This document shows, in pieces, positions 1 to 6,622 of a stretch of DNA of 7,386 nt (position 1 is its first letter; each line of letters opens with the position of its first letter). The position numbers and the translations under genes were made by a program. Location of the stretch: positions 1-7,386 of the forward strand of contig DEDQ01000065.1 in assembly GCA_002350065.1 (NCBI GenBank), in the 5' to 3' direction. The notes beneath the pieces were generated by a model. That model worked only from the letters and a program-made list of their open reading frames with translations. It had not been told where the DNA came from and did not search any database. Origin of the DNA: Ruminococcus flavefaciens (lineage in GTDB: Bacteria > Bacillota > Clostridia > Oscillospirales > Ruminococcaceae).

Positions 1-1319
1 GCCATGCCTGTTGTGTACATGATGAGTCTCTCAAAGCCCAGACCAAAGCCGCCGTGAGGCACTGTGCCGAACTTGCGGAGGTCGAGATAGTCGCTGTACA
101 GATCAAGGTTCATGTTTCTCTTGTTCATTGCCTCGATGAGCTTGTCGTAGTCAGCCTCACGCTCGCTGCCGCCGATGATCTCGCCGACACCGGGCACAAG
201 AAGGTCTACCGCAGCAACTGTCTTGCCGTCGGGATTGAGCTTCATGTAGAAGGACTTTATCTCCTTGGGATAGTCTGTTACGAATACAGCCTTCTTGAAC
301 ACCTTCTCGGAGAGATATCTTTCGTGCTCGGTCTGGAGGTCGCAGCCCCACTCTACGGGGTATACGAAGTTCTCGCCCGAGTTCTTCAGAAGCTCGATAG
401 CCTCTGTATATGTTACTCTGCCGAAGTCGTGGGAGATGAGCTCCTCAAGTCTTGCGCGGAGTCCCTTTTCAAAATGAGCGTCGAAGAATGCGATCTCGTC
501 GGGGCACTTGTCAAGAAGTGTGCGGATAACGTGCTTGAGCATATCCTCAGCTATCTCGATAACATCGTCAAGCTCTGCAAAAGCTATCTCGGGCTCAACG
601 TGCCAGAATTCTGCAAGGTGCTTGGGAGTGTTGGAGTTCTCTGCACGGAATGAGGGACCGAAGGTATAGATCTTGCCCATTGCTGTGGCAGCCATTTCGC
701 CCTCAAGCTGACCCGATACGGAAAGACCTGCGCGCTTGCCGAAGAAATCGTTTGCGTAGTATTCTTCCTCGCTCTTGTAATCGTTGCTGTAACCGATGGT
801 CGTTACCTGAAACATCTCGCCTGCGCCCTCACAGTCGCTGCCTGTGATAAGAGGAGTGTTTACATATATATAGTTGTTGCTCTGGAAGTATTCATGGATA
901 GCAGCTGCCAGTACGGAACGTACACGCCATACTGCGTTGAATGTGTTCGTTCTGCCTCTGAGGTGAGGTATGGTGCGGAGAAATTCAAGGGTGTGGCCCT
1001 TCTTCTGGAGGGGATAGTCTGTGGGAGCATCGCCCAGTACGGTTATTCCCTCGGGAACTGCGTTTATCTCAACTGTGTTGTTTCTGCCCTCTACGGCTGT
1101 ACCTGTTACCTTGAGAGCCATGCCTACTCTGGGCTCCTTGTAGTCGCCCTCGCCCTTTTCAACGACTACCTGCACGTTCTTCAGTGATGTACCGTCGTTG
1201 AGCTCTACGAATGCTACGCTCTTGGAGTTGCGTGAGGTGCGTACCCAGCCGCATACAGTTACCTGCTTGCCTACATATTCCTTTGCGGAGATTATCTCCT
1301 TGACATCGATGTGTTTCAT
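1..1319 (-). CDS. asnS: Asparaginyl-tRNA synthetase (3' end off the window)
   Basis: Class IIb aminoacyl-tRNA synthetase that charges tRNA-Asn with asparagine in the cytoplasm. 439 full codons are present; about 25 C-terminal residues lie beyond position 1, judging by the usual length of about 465. An N-terminal OB-fold anticodon-binding domain (roughly residues 15-110, including CGWVRTSRNSKSVAFVELN) is followed by the catalytic core. Class II motif 2 (FRAENSNTPKHLAEFWHVEPE region, around residue 222) and motif 3 (GGFGLGFER, residues 423-431) are intact, and the FRAE...HLAEFWHVEPE wording is that of AsnRS rather than AspRS. ATG at 1319 is chosen because AAAGGT lies 9 nt upstream; an in-frame ATG at 1328 abuts that site too closely. 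The upstream T-box has an Asn specifier, which independently supports the identity. No frameshift is seen. Confidence 0.96.
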   Translation of the reverse strand, partial: MKHIDVKEIISAKEYVGKQVTVCGWVRTSRNSKSVAFVELNDGTSLKNVQVVVEKGEGDYKEPRVGMALKVTGTAVEGRNNTVEINAVPEGITVLGDAPTDYPLQKKGHTLEFLRTIPHLRGRTNTFNAVWRVRSVLAAAIHEYFQSNNYIYVNTPLITGSDCEGAGEMFQVTTIGYSNDYKSEEEYYANDFFGKRAGLSVSGQLEGEMAATAMGKIYTFGPSFRAENSNTPKHLAEFWHVEPEIAFAELDDVIEIAEDMLKHVIRTLLDKCPDEIAFFDAHFEKGLRARLEELISHDFGRVTYTEAIELLKNSGENFVYPVEWGCDLQTEHERYLSEKVFKKAVFVTDYPKEIKSFYMKLNPDGKTVAAVDLLVPGVGEIIGGSEREADYDKLIEAMNKRNMNLDLYSDYLDLRKFGTVPHGGFGLGFERLIMYTTGM

Positions 1320-1328
1320 AATGACCAT

Positions 1329-1334
1329 ACCTTT
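1329..1334 (-). promoter_or_regulatory. Ribosome binding site of asnS
   Basis: AAAGGT on the minus strand sits 9 nt before ATG 1319. It decides between that start and the in-frame ATGs at 1328 and further upstream, which lack a properly spaced site. Confidence 0.6.
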
Positions 1335-1361
1335 CATATTAATGTATCATGCAGGACGAGC

Positions 1362-1402
1362 AAAAATACAAAAAGCCCCGTCCTGAAACTACAGGACGGG
1401 GC
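1362..1402 (-). terminator. T-box intrinsic terminator
   Basis: A perfect 11-bp GC-rich stem (GCCCCGTCCTG with CAGGACGGGGC, 1402-1392 and 1385-1375 on the minus strand) closes a 6-nt loop and is followed by TTTTTGTATTTTT. Its 5' arm is also the 3' arm of the antiterminator, so the two folds exclude each other. Confidence 0.93.
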
Positions 1403-1424
1403 ATAATACCCGTGGTGCCACCTG
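1392..1424 (-). promoter_or_regulatory. T-box antiterminator
   Basis: On the minus strand, CAGG (1424-1421), bulge UGGCACC (1420-1414), ACGGG (1413-1409), an 8-nt loop, then CCCGU (1400-1396) and CCUG (1395-1392). All nine base pairs are Watson-Crick. The bulge holds the UGGC that would bind the tRNA acceptor end. Confidence 0.88.
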
Positions 1425-1565
1425 AATTACCGCAAAAGCGATCACTTTTGAGCCGCTGTAACGTGCGGAATACGTCGCCCCTACTCGAAGTGCATTGAAA
1501 AACAGGAACTCACAGCGCTTATCACAAACGCGCCGCCCCGTCAGAAACCTGCCGTCCCTGTCACA

Positions 1566-1634
1566 GCCACGCTGTCTGCCCGAACCGCACTGCGCTGTCC
1601 TCCTGAACTGCACTGCGCTGTCCGCCCGAACTGC
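1566..1634 (-). repeat. Three tandem 23-bp repeats inside the T-box leader
   Basis: Three contiguous 23-bp units lie at 1612-1634, 1589-1611 and 1566-1588. By direct comparison with the first, the second matches at 21/23 and the third at 18/23. The shared core on the plus strand is CGCTGTC, followed after four or five bases by GAAC. The unit length is not a multiple of three, which argues against a coding origin. They lie in the linker between Stem I and the antiterminator, outside the known functional parts of a T-box. Confidence 0.9.
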
Positions 1635-1812
1635 TTTCACAAACAGCCCCTTGACGCCGCCTTACGGCAAGCCCCTTAACTCAGCACCCTTTGGGTTTGA
1701 TGCTCGGGAGTGTTATTCACACAGACTCTGATATGCGGCTCTCACCTGCCCCGCACTCTCTGGGAACGATATTCTGCGCTACTTGTCTCCGTCTTCGCAT
1801 TTAGTTTTTTGT

Positions 1813-1841
1813 ATTATAACACTTTTGCAGGAATATGTCAA
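1813..1841 (-). promoter_or_regulatory. Consensus sigma-A promoter of the asnS leader
   Basis: TTGACA (1841-1836) and TATAAT (1818-1813) are both exact consensus and are separated by exactly 17 bp. The predicted start near 1806 lies just upstream of the first recognisable Stem I sequence and gives a leader of about 487 nt before the asnS ATG. Confidence 0.93.
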
Positions 1842-1963
1842 GTGGTAAGTTGAGAAAAATTTCACGTTTTTTCACAGGGCTTTCATTTTTCATGCCGATT
1901 TATCCACATTTCTTTGTACGCCAACACAAATCTTTCCGGACGATTTCACATTTCAATACGCTG

Positions 1964-1992
1964 TTTCACAAAAAAAGGGTGTATATTATAAC
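1964..1992 (+). promoter_or_regulatory. Candidate promoter of the lipoprotein gene
   Basis: TTTCAC (1964-1969), a 17-bp spacer and TATAAC (1987-1992) lie 46 nt before the ATG. The -10 is good and the -35 weak. TATTAT at 1984-1989 is an alternative -10. The region from 1842 to here is otherwise AT-rich with no gene; it holds four TTTCAC copies and one DnaA-box-like nonamer. Confidence 0.45.
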
Positions 1993-2038
1993 CATAGAAA
2001 CAAAACACTCCCAAATAAATACGAAAGGGTGCGTAATT

Positions 2039-3337
2039 ATGATGAAAAACACTTGGAAAAGAACAATAGCAGGTCTGGCAGTGCTTACAATGGCTCTCAG
2101 TGCATTCACAGGCTGCGGTGATAACAACAAAAAAGACAGCTCCGACTCGGAGAGCAGCTTCAAGGTTACAAGAGAAGCCGAAGAGCTCTCATCAAAGGCT
2201 GATAAGACCGATACGGAAACGACTTCCGAAAAGGCTTCAAAAACTTCATACAGCACAAATTCGGGCGGCGTTATCGACACGACAGATATGTTTACAGACC
2301 GCGACCTTGAACAGACTGCCGACCTGTCAGGGGCTAAGTCCCTGACCGTTGCCGACGGCAAGACACTCGATATCACCGAGGAGGGCATCTACCTCATCAG
2401 CGGCAGCGCCAAGAACTGCACTATAAAGGTGGATGCCGACGATACGGCAAAGGTACAGCTGGTGCTGGACGGCGTAAAGATAGAGAACGAGGACTTCCCC
2501 GCTATATATGTGGTTTCTGCGGATAAGGTCTTCGTGACTACCACCGACAGTGAGAATATCCTGTCAGTCAGCGAAGAATTTACCGCCGACGGCGATACAA
2601 ATACCGACGCTGTTATCTTCTCAAAGGACGACCTTGTGTTCAACGGCAAGGGTACTCTGTCCGTATACTCCGCTTATGACAACGGTATCTCCTGCAAGGA
2701 CGACCTGAAGTTCACGGGCGGCACATATAATATTACTGCTGCGGCAGACGCTGTTGAAGCTAACGACTCCATCGCTATCTGCGGCGGAAACTTCACCATA
2801 AACACCAACAAGGACGGCTTCCACTGCGAAAACGATGAGGACGACACCCTCGGCTGCATCTACATCGCTGACGGCAGCTTTGATATAACCTCCGTAAGCG
2901 ACGGCATACAGGGAACTACCTATGTACAGATAGACGGCGGCACCTTCGATATAACCTCTGCCGAGGGCATTGAGGCTACTTACGTTCAGATAAACGGCGG
3001 TGATATCACCATTGACGCTTCCGACGACGGAATAAATGCAACGAGCAAGAGCACCGCCTGCGATATCGTTGCAGAGTTCAACGGCGGAAATATCACCATC
3101 ACTATGGGTCAGGGCGACACTGACGCTGTTGACGCTAACGGCAGCATCTATGTGAACGGCGGCACTCTCAACATCACCGCTCAGATGTCATCCTTCGACT
3201 ACGACCGCACAGCTGAGTTCAACGGCGGCACTATCATCATCAACGGCTCAGAGGTGTCCGAGATACCCCAGTCCATGATGGGCGGAGGCCACGGCGGAAT
3301 GGGCGGCTTCGGCGGCGGACGCGGCGGCAGAGCATGA
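2039..3337 (+). CDS. Lipoprotein with Cthe_2159-like (DUF4353) carbohydrate-binding beta-solenoid
   Basis: Predicted surface-anchored polysaccharide-binding protein of 432 residues. A basic N terminus and hydrophobic stretch (8-22) lead to a lipobox FTGC with C26 as the lipidation site. Residues 27-78 are a low-complexity Ser/Thr/Lys/acidic spacer. Residues about 97-402 form a repeating solenoid: at least eight rungs carry an x-x-G-G/D-G-x-h-x-I pattern (starting near 225, 247, 276, 298, 318, 347, 372 and 394), 20-29 residues apart and rich in Asp and Asn. This resembles the Cthe_2159 family, whose founding Clostridium thermocellum member is a calcium-containing beta-helix reported to bind cellulose and polygalacturonate. 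The last 20 residues are 12 Gly plus Met, His, Phe and Arg. The ATG at 2039 follows AAAGGG by 9 nt; the next codon is also ATG. The reading frame stays open upstream to 1835, but that stretch has no signal and is not coding-like. Catalysis is not implied. Confidence 0.85.
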   Translation: MMKNTWKRTIAGLAVLTMALSAFTGCGDNNKKDSSDSESSFKVTREAEELSSKADKTDTETTSEKASKTSYSTNSGGVIDTTDMFTDRDLEQTADLSGAKSLTVADGKTLDITEEGIYLISGSAKNCTIKVDADDTAKVQLVLDGVKIENEDFPAIYVVSADKVFVTTTDSENILSVSEEFTADGDTNTDAVIFSKDDLVFNGKGTLSVYSAYDNGISCKDDLKFTGGTYNITAAADAVEANDSIAICGGNFTINTNKDGFHCENDEDDTLGCIYIADGSFDITSVSDGIQGTTYVQIDGGTFDITSAEGIEATYVQINGGDITIDASDDGINATSKSTACDIVAEFNGGNITITMGQGDTDAVDANGSIYVNGGTLNITAQMSSFDYDRTAEFNGGTIIINGSEVSEIPQSMMGGGHGGMGGFGGGRGGRA

Positions 3338-3356
3338 TAAAAAGCTATAATGAGCA

Positions 3357-3386
3357 AGGGCGTGATATATCTCTGTATCACGCCCT
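3357..3386 (+). terminator. Hairpin after the lipoprotein gene
   Basis: An 11-bp perfect stem (AGGGCGTGATA with TATCACGCCCT) with an 8-nt loop lies 19 nt past the stop. The following sequence CTCTAAATATATAA has no real U tract, so termination may be partial or the hairpin may act mainly to protect the mRNA 3' end. The rest of the gap up to 3497 shows no other structure. Confidence 0.6.
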
Positions 3387-3497
3387 CTAAATATATAAGC
3401 ACCACACAGTTGATATCCGACTGCAAACAGCCTCGACAAGCTTTCATGCCCAGCCTGCCTGATGCGGATTTTATCCACTGAAAACGGAGATTATGGG

Positions 3498-3527
3498 TTG
3501 ATGAAAAGCCTCGTTTTGAAGTATAAT
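3498..3527 (+). promoter_or_regulatory. Candidate sigma-A promoter of the GH5 gene
   Basis: TTGATG (3498-3503), an 18-bp spacer and an exact TATAAT (3522-3527) predict a start near 3534 and a leader of about 36 nt. This suggests the enzyme gene has its own promoter rather than depending on readthrough from the lipoprotein gene. Confidence 0.6.
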
Positions 3528-3569
3528 ATTCACACCAACAGCGTGGAAATTTATACAGGAGGTCATTCT

Positions 3570-4970
3570 ATGAAGATATCAAAAGTTGTTTCTTCCCTGA
3601 CGGCAGGACTGCTCCTGCTGTCGAATCCCGGCATATCGCCCGCTGAGGCTGCTGAGGAGAGCGCTCCCATGCGCGATATCACCACTATGGAGCTCGTAAA
3701 GGACATGGGCATCGGCATCAACCTCGGCAACACCTTCGAGGCTTGTCCCGGCTGGTACGACGAGGACTGGATAGCCAAGTGGAGCGAGGGAAAGCCTCAG
3801 AATTACGAATCCGCATGGGGAAGTCCCGTGATAACGAAGGAGATAATAGAGGGCATCGCCAAGGAGGGCTTCGGCGTTCTGAGAATACCGGTAGCGTGGT
3901 CGAATATGATGGCTCACGACGACACCTACACTATCAACGCTGAATACGATGCCCGTATCCACGAGGTCGTCGACTGGACGCTCGAAAGCGGTATGTACGC
4001 TATCATCAATATCCACTGGGACGGCGGCTGGGTGAGCAAATTTCCCGACGACAAGGACGAGAGCATGAAGCGCTATACCCATATGTGGGAGCAGATAGCC
4101 GACAGCTTCAAGGACTACGACGACTACCTCATGTTTGAATCACAGAACGAGGAGCTTGGCTGGGAAAGCATATGGAATCCGTGGGGAGGCACTGAGGGCA
4201 AGGCTGAATCCTACGCTCTCTGCAACGAGATAAATCAGAAGTTCGTTGACGTTATCCGAAGCTCGGGAGGCAACAATCCCAAGCGTCACCTTCTCATCTC
4301 GGGCTATAACACAGGCATCGACCGCACCTGCGACCCTCTCTTCAAAATGCCGCAGGACCCCGCCGACCGCATGGCGATATCGGTGCATTACTACTCTCCG
4401 GCGGGATTTGCAATCCTCGAGGAGGACGCCGACTGGGGCAAGGCGACTTCCACATGGGGCAGTGAACAGGACTACTCTTCCCTCAGAAGCGACATGAACA
4501 TGATGAAGACCAACTTCACCGACAAGGGGATACCCGTAATTATAGGTGAATACGGCTGTCCCACCAAGAACAAGGAGCCCGAATCCGTCCGCCGCTTTCT
4601 TTCCTCGGTGTGCGAGGAGGCTTACAAATGCGGACACTGTCCCGTGATGTGGTCAACTCCGGGCGGACACTACGACCGCGAGACCTGCAAAATGGCAGAC
4701 CAGGAGCTCCAGAAGAAGCTATACGAGATAGGCGGCAAGCCCTATTCTCCGCGCGAGCTGAGCTCTCAGCCGGCAGAGGTCATGGGCGACGTCGATTCCG
4801 ACGGCAGATTCGGAGTTTCCGACCTCGTAACAGTGCAGAGGTACATACTCGGAGCTAAGGACGCAAAGCTCGGAAAATGGGAGAATGCGGACTTCATCAA
4901 GGACAATGTCATCGACGTTTACGACATCGTAATGATGCGAAAGGCACTTGTTGCGGAAGGCGAACAGTGA
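3570..4970 (+). CDS. Secreted GH5 glycoside hydrolase (probable endo-beta-1,4-glucanase) with C-terminal dockerin
   Basis: Predicted cellulosomal enzyme of 466 residues cleaving beta-1,4-linked glucan or a related plant cell-wall polymer. A signal peptide (1-27, AEA then AEE) precedes a GH5 clan GH-A barrel (about 38-388). The opening GINLGNTFE and the strand with R105 (LRIPV) are typical, as are N147-x-H149 and H273-Y274. The acid/base is E194 in FESQNEE, the nucleophile E327 in VIIGEYG, and W361 lies on the last strand. A short linker leads to a dockerin (about 404-461) with two calcium loops: D407-x-D409-x-D411-G...D418, and D441...D445...D452, where position 3 is Ile and the usual Gly is Asn. 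ATG 3570 is chosen from AGGAGGT 6 nt upstream; 36 in-frame codons before it are not signal-like. GH5 membership is firm; the subfamily and exact substrate are not settled. Confidence 0.92.
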   Translation: MKISKVVSSLTAGLLLLSNPGISPAEAAEESAPMRDITTMELVKDMGIGINLGNTFEACPGWYDEDWIAKWSEGKPQNYESAWGSPVITKEIIEGIAKEGFGVLRIPVAWSNMMAHDDTYTINAEYDARIHEVVDWTLESGMYAIINIHWDGGWVSKFPDDKDESMKRYTHMWEQIADSFKDYDDYLMFESQNEELGWESIWNPWGGTEGKAESYALCNEINQKFVDVIRSSGGNNPKRHLLISGYNTGIDRTCDPLFKMPQDPADRMAISVHYYSPAGFAILEEDADWGKATSTWGSEQDYSSLRSDMNMMKTNFTDKGIPVIIGEYGCPTKNKEPESVRRFLSSVCEEAYKCGHCPVMWSTPGGHYDRETCKMADQELQKKLYEIGGKPYSPRELSSQPAEVMGDVDSDGRFGVSDLVTVQRYILGAKDAKLGKWENADFIKDNVIDVYDIVMMRKALVAEGEQ

Positions 4971-5007
4971 GGTCCGGCTCTCCGCTTCTGCATGATACCG
5001 CGAAATA

Positions 5008-5033
5008 AAGGGCTCTCCGGAGCGTGAGCCCTT
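5008..5033. terminator. Bidirectional hairpin terminator between GH5 and histidine kinase genes
   Basis: An 8-bp stem AAGGGCTC/GAGCCCTT closes a 10-nt loop. On the plus strand it is followed by CTCCTTTATT, on the minus strand by TATTTCG, so it could end the GH5 transcript and also, about 150 nt past its stop, the kinase transcript. An outer AATAAAGG/CCTTTATT pairing is an alternative fold. Confidence 0.65.
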
Positions 5034-5055
5034 CTCCTTTATTGAAATATCCGGT

Positions 5056-5106
5056 TCCGTTTTTCCGCGAGGGGTATCCCTCTGAGAGAAACGGAGCTGT
5101 TTTTTT
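5056..5106 (+). terminator. Second terminator after the GH5 gene
   Basis: Outer stem TCCGTTT/AAACGGA (5056-5062 with 5089-5095) encloses an inner hairpin GAGGG/CCCTC with a 4-nt loop. A run of seven T (5100-5106) follows after four bases, making it a plus-strand intrinsic terminator. It is the stronger of two tandem terminators and shields the opposing operon. Confidence 0.75.
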
Positions 5107-5182
5107 CTCCCCACTGTGAGCAGCTTGTGCGGCTTCTTTATGGCTTTTTTATTGGGTAAACAGCTTTTTTGCGGAGACTCCG

Positions 5183-6622
5183 CTATCCGAGCCTGATTAT
5201 GAAAACGCTGCCCTTGCCGACTTCCGATTCAGCCTTGCAGACGCCGTTATGCTGGCTGACTATCTGCTTTACGATAGCAAGTCCGAGTCCGGAAACGCCC
5301 TTGCCGCTGCGCTGACGCTTGGTGTAGTATCTTTCCCATATGTGGTCGAGCTCGTCGGGAGCGATGCCGCTGCCGTGGTCGGATATCGAGAGCACTGCCT
5401 TTCCGCTGCCGCCGGTAAGAGAAATACCAGTCCATTTGTCCTCGCCTGCGTGGCGGACAGCGTTGTCGAGCAGGTTGTATACAGCTCTTTTAAGGCGTGA
5501 CACATTGCCCTTGACATGGATATTTTCCGCGATATTGCGCTCAAAGACATACCCGTCCCTTGAATACAGCTTCTCGAAGCTGTCAGCCACAGACGTTACA
5601 GCTTCACTGAGGTCAACATCGTTCATCACAGTCTCGCTGTCGGACATTTGCAGCTCTGAGTATTCAAGTATCTCGTTCACAAGAGCAGTGAGCCTGTCCG
5701 TTTCCTCAACGATAACAGCTACGTCCTCGGCGCATTGCTTCTCGTCCTCGCGGGAGATATCCCTTATCATTTCGGCGTAGCCCTTTATCATAGTCAGCGG
5801 AGTGCGCAGGTCGTGGGAGACATTCGCAAGGAGCTCATTCTGGAATTCCCTGTTCTTTTTCAGCTTGTCCGAGGTCGAATCAAGGGTAGTGTTCAGCTCG
5901 TCGAGCTCGGTGCAGAAGCCCTCGCTGAACTCCGCAGAAGCGTCGTTTTCGCCCAGCCGGTGAGCTTTTTCGTTCAGCTGGGAAACAGGCTTTGAAAAGC
6001 TCTTCGACATGAAAAGCGCGAGCACAAATGCTATTATCATCGACAGCAGCGTTACCCATATGAGCTGTATGCGTATTATACGTGCAGTCGAGCCAACTGC
6101 ATTCAGCGTTGTTCCGACATACAGAACGGCTTTTTCATCGCTGCCGTAAAAGTCTGTGAGCCTGCCGTAAACGTAGATATCGTCGTTTTGCAGCTCGGCT
6201 TCGCCGTTTTCGGAATCCTTTACGGCGCTGAGGAACTCCGCATAATTCTCGGGTAGCTCCCTGTAGTGCGGGAGGAGCCCTGCATTGCCGCTGTTATAGG
6301 GCATTTCAGGCTGGTCGTCTCTGAATTTGTGACCTTTTTTGTATTCGTCGGAGCTGTAGAGGATATTCCCGTCAGTATCGGTGACGAACACAAGTATGGA
6401 ATTGCTCCGCGAGACGTCGTCGATATATGACGTGATATCGCTGCTCTGGCTTTCCGAGGATATCTTATCGGCAACTTTTACGGTGTTCCTGATTATCATG
6501 CCGTTGTAGAAGCTTTGCAGGAAAACTGTCTGCAAAAGCCACAGAACAGTGAATATCACGACTGTGAAAAGCATGAACCAGCCGAGCAGCTTTTTGCGGA
6601 AGGAATTTGTTTTACGCTTCAA
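5183..6622 (-). CDS. Membrane sensor histidine kinase
   Basis: Sensor of a two-component system, 479 residues; it should autophosphorylate and pass phosphate to the regulator encoded just upstream. Order: transmembrane segment 1 (about 12-36), extracytoplasmic sensor region (about 37-182) with a PAS/Cache-like stretch ILVFVTDTDGNILYSSD, transmembrane segment 2 (about 184-204), HAMP linker (about 205-257), HisKA with NVSHDLRTPL and phosphoacceptor H270, then an HATPase_c domain with N box NLLDNAVRH (N387), G1 DHGSG (415-419), F-box-like IWERYY and G2 GVSGLGLAI. All catalytic boxes are intact. The start is TTG at 6622, 7 nt after GGGG; the first downstream ATG (codon 17) lies inside the membrane segment. 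The gene overlaps the regulator stop by 11 nt, suggesting translational coupling. The ligand cannot be deduced. Confidence 0.95.
   Translation of the reverse strand: MKRKTNSFRKKLLGWFMLFTVVIFTVLWLLQTVFLQSFYNGMIIRNTVKVADKISSESQSSDITSYIDDVSRSNSILVFVTDTDGNILYSSDEYKKGHKFRDDQPEMPYNSGNAGLLPHYRELPENYAEFLSAVKDSENGEAELQNDDIYVYGRLTDFYGSDEKAVLYVGTTLNAVGSTARIIRIQLIWVTLLSMIIAFVLALFMSKSFSKPVSQLNEKAHRLGENDASAEFSEGFCTELDELNTTLDSTSDKLKKNREFQNELLANVSHDLRTPLTMIKGYAEMIRDISREDEKQCAEDVAVIVEETDRLTALVNEILEYSELQMSDSETVMNDVDLSEAVTSVADSFEKLYSRDGYVFERNIAENIHVKGNVSRLKRAVYNLLDNAVRHAGEDKWTGISLTGGSGKAVLSISDHGSGIAPDELDHIWERYYTKRQRSGKGVSGLGLAIVKQIVSQHNGVCKAESEVGKGSVFIIRLG

Larger units (their letters stand above)
1362..1806 (-). 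ncRNA. T-box riboswitch (tRNA-Asn responsive) leader of asnS
   Basis: Transcription-attenuating T-box leader: uncharged tRNA-Asn should stabilise the antiterminator and allow asnS expression. Reading the minus strand from the predicted start near 1806, the parts seen are the AGUA element of Stem I (1783-1780); a distal helix UGCGG/CCGCA closing a loop with GGUGAGA; the specifier loop GAAU-AAC-A, with AAC (Asn codon) at 1714-1712, followed by CUCCCGAGC; a long linker; a CAAAAG/CUUUUG hairpin (1450-1433); the T-box AGGUGGCACCACGGG (1423-1409); and an intrinsic terminator. The antiterminator pairs exactly: CAGG with CCUG and ACGGG with CCCGU, leaving the classic 7-nt bulge UGGCACC. UGGC would pair with GCCA, fitting the G73 discriminator of tRNA-Asn. 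The stretch from Stem I to the antiterminator is about 277 nt, far longer than usual, and contains tandem repeats. The 5' limit is inferred from the promoter. Confidence 0.93.

Noticed and set aside
54..653. Long plus-strand open frame of 199 codons
   Set aside because: It lies antisense within asnS, whose class II motifs are clear on the other strand; the product looks like nothing known and there is no ribosome site.
1566..1634. Tandem repeats read as a CRISPR array
   Set aside because: The units are directly contiguous with no spacers and no cas gene is nearby.
1389..1640. Possible leader peptide of 83 codons within the T-box leader
   Set aside because: It runs through the 23-bp repeats, the T-box and the terminator, starts at GTG without a ribosome site, and the repeat length is not a multiple of three.
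1835..2038. N-terminal extension of the lipoprotein frame
   Set aside because: It would cover the promoter and ribosome site, and the lipoprotein signal peptide begins at 2039.
3462..3569. N-terminal extension of the GH5 frame by 36 codons
   Set aside because: AGGAGGT at 3557-3563 and a signal peptide starting at 3570 place the start there; the extension also covers the TATAAT.
5171..5183. Palindrome GCGGAGACTCCGC at the kinase stop codon read as a terminator
   Set aside because: On the minus strand it is followed by an A run rather than T, so it lacks the terminator tail; the stem is also very short.
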